A stretch of 64,000 nt of DNA, taken from assembly GCA_003284375.1 (NCBI GenBank), contig QBVL01000001.1, forward strand, positions 102,482-166,481. Direction: 5' to 3'. Positions within the stretch are counted from its first letter, which is position 1. Each line of letters begins with the position of its first letter. The notes beneath the pieces were generated by a model that saw nothing but the letters and a program-made list of their open reading frames with translations, ran no database searches and had not been told where the DNA came from. A program made the translations under genes and the position numbers. The stretch is from Prochlorococcus sp. AG-311-J23. Lineage in GTDB: Bacteria > Cyanobacteriota > Cyanobacteriia > PCC-6307 > Cyanobiaceae. Positions 37,738-46,800 of the stretch are shown here, one piece after another.

Positions 37738-38888
37738 TGTCAAATCAAATTATCACCAAAACCTTGTTAAATTTTAAACAGCTAATAAAGACTTTAAAAA
37801 AACAGAAACTCATTAACAAGCAAAGTCTTGAGAAGATAAAAAAAGTTGAATTAACTAATCCTATAAAACTGGAAACAATAAAGAATCTCAGAGAACATAA
37901 AAAATATAAAAAAATTGTTGAACTGCTCAAGCCTCACAGTTTTCTAGAAAAAGGACAAGATTGGCTCGAATCAAAAGTAAATAATGAGAAGCAAGAAGTT
38001 GTTTTACGTCAATCAGCTATATGGGCACAAAGTATCACATGGACAATAATTGGTGGAACAGTTTTTGGAATTATTTGGTTATCATTGGCAAAAACCGAAG
38101 AAATAATAGTAGCTCCAGGTAGATTGGAACCAATCACGGGGGTTATTGATATTCAGATGCCGGTTGGTGGGATAGCAGAAGAAATTTTAGTAAAAGACGG
38201 AGAAAGAATAAATCAAGGGCAAGTATTAGTCGCACTTGATAATGAAATAACATTGGCAAAACTTAAAGCATTCGAAGACAATCTAAAAATCAATCAAGAA
38301 ATTTTGAGAAGACTAGAGCCTCTAACAAAAGAAGGTGCGATTTCAGAAGTTCAATATCTTCAACAAAAAAACAAAGTCAATGATCTCAAAAGAAGTGTTA
38401 TAGAGACTCAAGTGACTATGAAATATCAGAAAATCACTGCTCCAATAGATGGAATAATTTTTGACTTAAAACCAAAAGGAAAAGGTTTTGTAGCGAGATC
38501 TAGCGAACCAATAATGAAAATTGTGCCATTTGATGATTTATTAGCAAGAGTTGAAATAGACAGTCGAAATATAGGATTTATAAAAGTAGGGAAATTAGCA
38601 GATATAAGCATTGATTCATTTCCAGCTTCTGACTTTGGTGTCATTAAAGGCGAAGTCACAAAGATAGGTTCAGATGCACTTCTACCTGACCCCGCATTGA
38701 ATAAAGGATATCGATTTCCTGCAGAAATTAGATTAACTAATCAATATTTGAAAATAAAAAAAGGACAGAAATTGCCTTTACAAGTTGGTATGAGTTTGAG
38801 AGCAAATATAAAACTCAGGAAAGTGTCTTATTTGCAATTATTATTAAATACGTTTAGTCAGAAAACTGATTCACTAAGAACTCTTTAA
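37737..38888 (+). CDS. HlyD-family membrane fusion protein
   Basis: One TM helix, EEIIVAPGRLEPITGVIDIQMPVGGIAEEILVKDGERINQGQVLVALD; start overlaps ABC exporter stop. Confidence 0.92.
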   Translation: MSNQIITKTLLNFKQLIKTLKKQKLINKQSLEKIKKVELTNPIKLETIKNLREHKKYKKIVELLKPHSFLEKGQDWLESKVNNEKQEVVLRQSAIWAQSITWTIIGGTVFGIIWLSLAKTEEIIVAPGRLEPITGVIDIQMPVGGIAEEILVKDGERINQGQVLVALDNEITLAKLKAFEDNLKINQEILRRLEPLTKEGAISEVQYLQQKNKVNDLKRSVIETQVTMKYQKITAPIDGIIFDLKPKGKGFVARSSEPIMKIVPFDDLLARVEIDSRNIGFIKVGKLADISIDSFPASDFGVIKGEVTKIGSDALLPDPALNKGYRFPAEIRLTNQYLKIKKGQKLPLQVGMSLRANIKLRKVSYLQLLLNTFSQKTDSLRTL

Positions 38889-39071
38889 ATGAAGGTAAAG
38901 TAAATTAATTAAGCAAATTAGTTATTAAAAGAATAATCTTGTTAATCATAGAAAATTATGAATGGGAATAGAAACTTGTAACAAGAGAATAAAATTAAAT
39001 AGATCCTTGAACTATTAAACAGATTATTCCATTTTACTTATTCTTAAGAAAGTAAAACATGTTGAAAAATT

Positions 39072-39101
39072 AAAAAGCCAGCCTAGAGAGGCTGGCTTTT
39101 T
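39072..39101. terminator. Bidirectional intrinsic terminator-like hairpin
   Basis: AAAAAGCCAGCCT-AGAG-AGGCTGGCTTTTT, perfect 13-bp stem between convergent hlyD-like and S-layer-like genes. Confidence 0.9.
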
Positions 39102-39115
39102 AATTAATGAGTAAG

Positions 39116-39146
39116 AAATAAAAAACCAGCCTATGAAGGCTGGTTT
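39116..39146 (-). terminator. Intrinsic terminator for the S-layer-like gene
   Basis: Minus-strand AAACCAGCCT-TCAT-AGGCTGGTTTTTTATTTC; stem with U-tract just after the stop at 39180. Confidence 0.88.
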
Positions 39147-39179
39147 GGAATTAATAAAACAAAGTGTTAATTAAGCCTA

Positions 39180-42100
39180 TTAAGCAATAATGAGGTCGTT
39201 AGCACCCGCATCATTAGTTGTGTCTACGAGATCAACACTAGTAAGACCAACAAGTTCAACAACCGTATCATTAGTACCTTGCTGGAAGACAATGTAACCA
39301 TCATTAGTTGCATTGTTATCAGCATCGTAAGCCATGATAACTGTTGCACCACTGGTGGTGATATTGGCTGCTAAGTAATCAAGTGCATCACTTAAGTTAT
39401 TAGGATTAATAGTCACTGCTGATGCAAAAATGTCAGCATCATCAAGAGTTAGTATTCCAGATCCAATTGCGTGAGACTTGAATACACCTGCGTCAGTACC
39501 ATTTGTAGCTGTGGTATTAGCCTGAACAGTAGGAGTACCTTCCAGGTCAAGTAAGTCAGAGAAATTAGCTGCAGTAGCTGCCTTAAATCCAGTGATTTTG
39601 TCACGACCTGTAGCTAGAGAATCACCATCAGCTATAACAACGACTTTTTGTGAATCGTTTGTTGTGCTGTTTGTACTAGAGATAGTGATTGTGTCAGCAC
39701 CTGTACCAGGAGTAATACTCAAAGCTCCGGATGTTGTCGCTTTAAGTGTTCCAGTAGTCACGCTGATGGTATCATCTCCAGCTCCTGTCAAGACGGCAAT
39801 ACCTGAAGAAGCACCAGTTGCTCCTACCCAACTACTTGCAGTAACAGTAACGGTATCAGCACCGTCTCCAGTAGTAACTGAGATGTCCTCATCAGCAGCA
39901 TTTCCTAAACCAAGTGAAGTAACCGTAACAGTTGCATCACCAGAGAAAGTAGCTGCAGAAACCGTGACCTTGTCAGTATCAGATCCTAAAAGGTTAGCTG
40001 TTACGCCACCAGTCTTGAAGGCAGTATCGAAGAAACCACCGGTCGTAAGGGAAACATCTCCAGCTGAAGCATCAGAATCAAGTGTAATTGTCTCAACATT
40101 ACTTACATATCTGAAGTTGCTATCAACAGCTGCTAATGCAGCAGCAGTCAGGGTAATGGTGTCTGTACCAGCTCCACCATCAATTGTGTTCCAAACACTA
40201 CTGCTTTCAAGATGAGTAATAGCAGTACCTGAAATTGCTTCGTTACCGCCATTACCGTTGTAAGTAGAACCAACAGTACCGAGAGCGATTATGTCCGCAC
40301 CTGCAGAACCTTTAACGGTTGAACCAGCAATCAAGTTACCGGCAATATTCAATACTCCAGGGAGAGCAGAAGCATCATAAGTTGCAGCTTTAGTAACAGC
40401 AGCATCACTGAGTGTTACGTTTGCCAAATTGGTACCAGTCATATTGATCGTGGTGACCTTGTTAGCAGTAAACGAATCAAGGATCGAAGTTAAATCAGAA
40501 TTAAGCGCTTTGGGATTAGCGTGAATGTTGATTGTTTCAAAACCATTAGCTGTTAATGCACCTGTTTCATGAGCATTTCCCAAACCGTCTCCAAGATTGA
40601 GAGTTAATGAATCTGATGTTCCGCTACTAGTTTGTAGAGCAATAGTGGTAGCGCCAATATCAGCAGAAGCTGTAACTGAAGCCGCTTGACTGGCAGTCAA
40701 ATTAGTAACGGCGTTAGTCGCACCACTCAAAATGAGTGAAGTGATCTGACTACCGATATAAGTTAAATCAAGTGTTCCCCTTAAGCTTAAAGTCTCGAAA
40801 TTCGTATACTTACCAGCTTCAGTTGCATTGTTGATGTGCCCTACATTCGTTCCAATGATAAGGGTATCTGAACCAGCTCCAGCATTTACAGAACCTTTAG
40901 TTGAGGTTGTAAAAGTAGCACCAGAGGTAATTTTGTCATCACCTGAACCACCAGTAGTTACCGTTGCAGTGTTGCTACTTAAAGCAACTTGAATTCCACC
41001 AGAGTTTCCTGAGGCATCAATAACATCTACATCAGCATCAACAGCTTCTATATCAACTGCTCCAGCACCTTTGATTGTAATTGTTGAATCAGCAGCCATA
41101 CCAGTGATAGCGGCATCATCACCCGAATTACCAGCACCGAAAGATGCGTTAGTAGTCGCATCAATGGTCAATGATGTGATCGTATTGTTTCCACTCGCAA
41201 GGGCAAGAACGTCGATCTTGTTAGCTGCACCAGTTGACTTAACAGTTGCAGTAGTTGCAGTACCAGCATTAGTTATGTCAGAAGCAGCTCCTGCAACGAC
41301 ACCACCATCAAGAGTAATGTTGACAGCATCGGTTGTAGTCTTGTAATCAACGGTTGTGGTATCTCCCATTGTTACCGTGCCATTACCTTTATGGATGTAG
41401 GTAGCGCCAGTTGGAAGATTATTTACATCAATAGTTGCTGTTGAACGATTGTTGGTAAAAGAAGTTAGACCTGAGTAATTAGTTGCATCTACTTGGACAT
41501 AGTCAGTGGTGTCAGCAGCCTCTGTGTTTACAGCACGTACTTCAAGCGCTTCAATATTTTTAGTGTCTGCAGCAGGTATAGCGATTGCACCTGTATCAAC
41601 TACTCCACTGATTGTCAACGAAAGAGTATCGGTACCTACACCTCCATCGACTTCGTCATCAACAGTAAAAGTACTTCCTGACTGAGGAGTTGCTCCTCCT
41701 GCAGCAGAGTAAACAATAGATCCTTTATATGTATCTGCGCTGCTTGAACCAGTTAAAGTATCTGAGCTAGTTGTTAGGTTCGTTGTTGTTGTAGTAGTAG
41801 CATCTGAACCGGTTGTCATCGAAGTGACAGTTGAAGTTATTCCAGCAGCTGTGTGCGCAGTAGCGCTAGTAATTGTACCTAAATATGTTTGCGCAGATGT
41901 GAACGCAGTACTTGTTTTGAAAGGACTAGTAGTAGCTGGCTGATATGCAAGAATTGCAGTTGTGCTTGCTTCAACTTCAGCGGTGTAAGCAGCAGCAGCA
42001 GCGACCTTATTAGTTAGAGCCGACGCGTCTAGTGCTCCTTGAGCTGTGTTTCCAGAACTAGGATTTGAAGCAGACCAGATAAGGTCAGTAGCTACATTAG

Positions 42101-42392
42101 AGAGATTTAAATTTCCTTTTTCAATTTCCTGTGTCCAATAAAGAAGACCAGTAGCGTCCGCACTGCGACCAAATAAATTTAAGTAAAGCTGATTTACCTG
42201 CGCTTCAACTGTTTTAGAACCAACTGTTGAAGTTTTGTATTCGTCTTGAGCGTAAATCTTGTCAGCAAATTCTCTTGCAGTTGATACGCCGCTTGAGCTT
42301 GAAAGCCAGTACTTGATACCAGCTGGATCACCGGGACGCCCAAAATAGGCGATGTACTGCTGTTGGAGTTGGGTTGAGGTTAGTGTGGACAT
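39180..42392 (-). CDS. Large RTX-like surface/S-layer-type protein with N-terminal DUF4214-like domain; likely type I secreted
   Basis: 1070 aa with no Cys seen; N-terminus LQQQYIAYFGRPGDPAGIKYW; RTX-like GGSGDDKI, GAGSDTLII, GGAGTDTITL, GDGADTVTV, GAGDDTISV; Thr/Ala/Ser/Asp rich; no N-terminal signal peptide. Confidence 0.85.
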   Translation of the reverse strand: MSTLTSTQLQQQYIAYFGRPGDPAGIKYWLSSSSGVSTAREFADKIYAQDEYKTSTVGSKTVEAQVNQLYLNLFGRSADATGLLYWTQEIEKGNLNLSNVATDLIWSASNPSSGNTAQGALDASALTNKVAAAAAYTAEVEASTTAILAYQPATTSPFKTSTAFTSAQTYLGTITSATAHTAAGITSTVTSMTTGSDATTTTTTNLTTSSDTLTGSSSADTYKGSIVYSAAGGATPQSGSTFTVDDEVDGGVGTDTLSLTISGVVDTGAIAIPAADTKNIEALEVRAVNTEAADTTDYVQVDATNYSGLTSFTNNRSTATIDVNNLPTGATYIHKGNGTVTMGDTTTVDYKTTTDAVNITLDGGVVAGAASDITNAGTATTATVKSTGAANKIDVLALASGNNTITSLTIDATTNASFGAGNSGDDAAITGMAADSTITIKGAGAVDIEAVDADVDVIDASGNSGGIQVALSSNTATVTTGGSGDDKITSGATFTTSTKGSVNAGAGSDTLIIGTNVGHINNATEAGKYTNFETLSLRGTLDLTYIGSQITSLILSGATNAVTNLTASQAASVTASADIGATTIALQTSSGTSDSLTLNLGDGLGNAHETGALTANGFETINIHANPKALNSDLTSILDSFTANKVTTINMTGTNLANVTLSDAAVTKAATYDASALPGVLNIAGNLIAGSTVKGSAGADIIALGTVGSTYNGNGGNEAISGTAITHLESSSVWNTIDGGAGTDTITLTAAALAAVDSNFRYVSNVETITLDSDASAGDVSLTTGGFFDTAFKTGGVTANLLGSDTDKVTVSAATFSGDATVTVTSLGLGNAADEDISVTTGDGADTVTVTASSWVGATGASSGIAVLTGAGDDTISVTTGTLKATTSGALSITPGTGADTITISSTNSTTNDSQKVVVIADGDSLATGRDKITGFKAATAANFSDLLDLEGTPTVQANTTATNGTDAGVFKSHAIGSGILTLDDADIFASAVTINPNNLSDALDYLAANITTSGATVIMAYDADNNATNDGYIVFQQGTNDTVVELVGLTSVDLVDTTNDAGANDLIIA

Positions 42393-42570
42393 GTAAAAAC
42401 TACTTTAGAAAGGGTACTCCGCAGTATTTTTCTGCGGCTGCCGAGAACCCTTGTCTGGGCCTGGCAATTCTACATCAAGTAAAAACTGTTGTTAATACTC
42501 GATTGCAGTTGGCCGGCTAAATATACCTAAAGAGCGTCCTTAGGCAAAGCCCTTTTGTATTTTCAGTAGT
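42393..42570 (-). promoter_or_regulatory. Probable structured 5' leader of the S-layer-like gene
   Basis: Two hairpins: CCGCAG-aaaaata-CTGCGG (42419-42437) and CCTAAG-gacgct-CTTTAGG (42526-42544, one G-U); GC-rich relative to surroundings. Confidence 0.45.
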
Positions 42571-42854
42571 GATATCAAGATAAGCAAGAGCGGTTGATTA
42601 AATTGAGTTTCTTTCTAAATTTAATTTTTCAAACCCTGAGATTGACTGCAGTACAATTGATCAGAAAGAAAAATAGCTGCAAAAAAAGTAGTAAGTTCAT
42701 TTGTTGAGAAACTATTTTTAAAGCTGTATTTAAGTTCACTTATTTTACTGGCACATACAATTCTTCATCTTTTTTCGAGATTCTTAATGAACTTTTTAAG
42801 TTATTTCATGATTTCGTTTGTAGGTATTCAAAAAGATATTCTGAATACTATTTC

Positions 42855-43835
42855 GTGTGGAAATCATTCCAAATGAAACCTAAAGCGTTAGTAATTGGAT
42901 GTTCGGGGCAAGATGGTTCATACATGGTCAAATCACTCCTTCTGAAAGGTTACGAAGTAATTGGCACATCAAGATCAAAAAAAGTACTCCATTCAAATCA
43001 CAAAACCTTAGGAATCTCGAATCAATTTTTAGTTCATCAAGTTGACAATCTTAATTCCAGCCAAATAAGTGACTTAATAGTTACTGAAAAACCAAGCGAA
43101 ATATATAATTTAGCCGCACAATCTTCTGTTGGAAAATCGTTCAAAGAGCCATTAAAAACAGAGCAAAGTATCGTAATGGCTTCAGAGATTTTATTGAGTA
43201 ATTGTAGAAAACATAATTTTAGTGGAAGAATCTTTTTTGCTGGAAGTAGCGAGATTTATGGTTTAACTAAAAAACCAGCAAAAATAGACTCTGCTTTTAA
43301 TCCACAAAATCCATACGCTGATGCAAAGCTTGAGAGCATGAATTTAGTCAAAAAATATCGAAACGAATATGGAATTAAAGCTGTAACAGGGGTTTTATTT
43401 CCACATGAATCCCCTCTGAGAACCGGGCAATTTGTAACAAAAAAAATTGTCGATGCAGCCAAGATTTGTAATCTAGATAAATCTCATAAAATAGAATTAG
43501 GAAATTTAAATATTTCTCGCGACTGGGGATGGGCAGAAGAATATGTAGAAGCTATGTACTTAATAAATAACAGAAAAAACGGAGTGAAAGATCACATAAT
43601 ATGCACTGGAATACTAACTAGTCTGGAAACTTTTATTGATAAAGTGTTTAAATTATTTAACTTAAACTGGCAAGATCATATTATAATTAATAAGAAATAT
43701 TTTAGATCAACTGATATCGAAAAAAGTTTCGGAGATCCAAAACAAATTTTCAATGATTTACAATGGAAGAGTAAAAAAGATATTGATAGTATAATTAAAA
43801 ATCTAATCAACAGTAATATTTGTCAAAAGATATAA
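42855..43835 (+). CDS. GDP-mannose 4,6-dehydratase-like SDR (second paralogue)
   Basis: ALVIGCSGQDGSYMVKSLLLKGYEVIGTSRS, FAGSSEIYG, YADAKLESMNLVKK, GVLFPHESPLRTGQFVTKKI. Confidence 0.85.
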   Translation: MWKSFQMKPKALVIGCSGQDGSYMVKSLLLKGYEVIGTSRSKKVLHSNHKTLGISNQFLVHQVDNLNSSQISDLIVTEKPSEIYNLAAQSSVGKSFKEPLKTEQSIVMASEILLSNCRKHNFSGRIFFAGSSEIYGLTKKPAKIDSAFNPQNPYADAKLESMNLVKKYRNEYGIKAVTGVLFPHESPLRTGQFVTKKIVDAAKICNLDKSHKIELGNLNISRDWGWAEEYVEAMYLINNRKNGVKDHIICTGILTSLETFIDKVFKLFNLNWQDHIIINKKYFRSTDIEKSFGDPKQIFNDLQWKSKKDIDSIIKNLINSNICQKI

Positions 43836-43863
43836 AAAAACATTAATCAATAACTAAATAATA

Positions 43864-46800
43864 TTACTGATCGTATTTCTTCTGACTTTCTATACCTCTA
43901 ATCAATCCCTGCAATCTCTTACCTATTTTCGAAAATCTATGTTGCGAAATCCATTTTTCTTTAAAATCTTGATGATCTTTTGATAAAAAAGATCGATATC
44001 CAGAATCAAAAAATTGCTTTATACCATCTTTAATAAGTTCTGAACTGCAGCCAGGCAAATGGTAGGTAACATCCTTTACATCTTCGAAAATTTGTTGTGG
44101 TGTAATCGCGACTGGTGTTCCAGAAGCCAGAGAGTGTCTAACAGATGCACTGGAGGATTCATTGGTTGATTGATATGGTAGAACAATTAAATCCATTTTA
44201 GTAAGAATATTTAGCGAGTTTTTTTCAGTCATATAATCCGTTTGAATATCAATTATTTTATCTAAACCTAATACTTTTATCTTTTCTTTTAACTCTTCAA
44301 CAAAGTAATCGTAAGTGAAGTTATACTTAGCTGTTAACATAGTTAAAGTCATATTTGGATAAATATCTTTAAGCATGCCCACAGCTTCAATTAATTGAAT
44401 AAAGCCTTTATTAGGTAAGGCGAATCCGAATGTGGCTAGCTTAATTGATTTAAACCTCCAGTTAAATCTTCGACTAAAATTTTCAGATTTAGGGAAATAA
44501 TCAATAATTCCGTGAGGAAAGAGAGTGGCCTTTTTATCCAAACCGATACTTTTCAACCGATTTAAATCTGATACTGTATGAACTAGTAAGCGATCACATC
44601 TTTGAATCTCAGGGGAAAGATTCTTAAAATTTAATTCTGTTGAAGGTGCAATTGTAGAATGCAAAATAATGATGACCTTTATATTTCTTACATATAACTG
44701 GTTTAAGAAATCTTTAAATAAAGTATAATTAAAAAATCCGTAATTAAATTGTATTAATAATGTTGAAATAGAGTTCGAGGTAATTGATACTAATAATTCA
44801 TTATAATTTTGAACTTCTGATGGATTCATATCCCAGCATCTAAATACAGAATCATTATCTAAAGATTCATTTTCACCATTAAATGGTGCAAAAATTAATT
44901 TATAATCATGAATATATTTTAAAATATTTTTAGAATAAGATGCAATACCGCATCTAGAATTCCATGTAGTTACAATCCCGATTCTTGGAATATCAAAATC
45001 AGAAGTAGCTAGAATTTTATCAACAAAGTTAAGATTTGATTTAGCTACATTATCCCATTTGCATCTTTCAATCGTCTTCTTTGCCTGAAGTGTTTTTTGA
45101 TAGATTTCATCCTTATTGGAGGTGTATATTTCTCTCATAATAGAAGACAAATGATCTTTAGAAGGTTCCGCCCACGATGAGCAAGTAAGGCCAAAATGCG
45201 TTTTCGAATAACAATATTTAAAATCAATTAGCCATGAATTATAACTATTACAAAAGTCAAGTTGACCTCCAAAACCAGTTGTTATTACTGGCAAGCCAAA
45301 CTTCATTGCCTCGCCAATAGGCAATCCAAAACCCTCCCCATAACTGGGGGCGACCAATGCGTCACTCAGTTGATATAAAGCTAGAATTTGGTCATCGGTA
45401 TAATCCTCTTCTATAAAACAAATATGAGGTATATTTTTGGTGTTAGATCTAATTGATTTCAACTGATCTTTTACATCATTATGAATATTTGGAATAGTTT
45501 TAATTATCAAAGATACGTCGTCATCTTCTTTAAAGGAAGCACAATATGATTCAATTAAAACATTAACTCCTTTTCTCGGAAAACATGATGAAATATGTAA
45601 AAAGCAAAAATTATTTACACTAATGTCAAGATCAATATCTTCGTCTTTAGAATTTATATGATCAAGACCCAAAGACGAAATTTTAATCGGTATACTTAAA
45701 CCATTATCAATTAATGTTTTCTTCACATATTCTGACATAACTGTAATACCATCTAAGTTTTTATTAAATTCATCTATCCAAGATGATGGGAACTGAGATT
45801 CTTCCCAACCATAAGAATGCAATATTTTCACCATACCATTCATATCAAAAACACGAGGAGGATAAAGATTTCTTGATACTATGCTTGGTAAAGATTTCTC
45901 ATTTCGTGACTTTCTATATATCTGATCTATATCCTTATTTATACTAAGGAACTTCTTCGAAGGAGAATAATCAGAATCACCATCGGTTGAAGTAATAGTT
46001 ATATCTTGATTTATTTTATACATTGATCTTATAAAATTTTTATTCAACAAAGCCAAACTATAATTACTATCAAATGGTCCTTCAATTCTCCAACTTCTAC
46101 CTGGAATTAATTTCTTAAGTCTTCGTTTAAAATCTAGAATCTGCTCGTCAATCAGTTCTAGTGAAGATGATACTTGTTTAATAAGAATATTATCTTTTGA
46201 TCCTTTATTAGTTGTATTAATTACACTTTTTACTCTACTAAGAAGAATTTCACGAGCAATAGAGTTTTCATTCATCTTATCGGCAGTTGAATTAATTAGC
46301 TTAGTTGATGAAATCTTTATCAAAGCTGAGATTGCCCTTTTTGAGGTCTCAGTCCATGAAAATTTCTTAACCGCAGATAGGCCATTTTGAATTAGATGTT
46401 CTTTAAATGATTTATCGATTAAAGCTTTTTCAATTAATTGAGTTAATTCCTCAATATCAGTTGGATTAAATAAAGCTTTTCTATCTCCAATAATCTCTGG
46501 AACACTTGTTAAATTAGATCCAATTACTGGGGCACCACAACTCATTGCCTCCAAAACTGGCAATCCAAAACCTTCATGTAAAGATGGAAAAACAAATAAA
46601 GAGCAGTGAGAATAAAGAGAAACTAGCTCTGAGTCACTTACATATCCAAGAATAATTATCATCTCCTTTTGCAAATTATTCTTTGTTATGCATTCTTCGA
46701 GCAACAACTTCTCAGCGGATAATAATTTTCCAGCTAAAACAAGTTTGTATTCACTTTGTAAGTGAGATGGAAGTTTTGCATAAGCGAAAATTAGAGATTT

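Noticed and set aside
39592-40215. 207-aa plus-strand ORF antisense to the S-layer-like gene
   Set aside because: Low-complexity Val/Ser/Ala/Pro translation expected from the complement of Thr/Ala/Asp/Gly codons; same for 41071-41346 and 41493-41681
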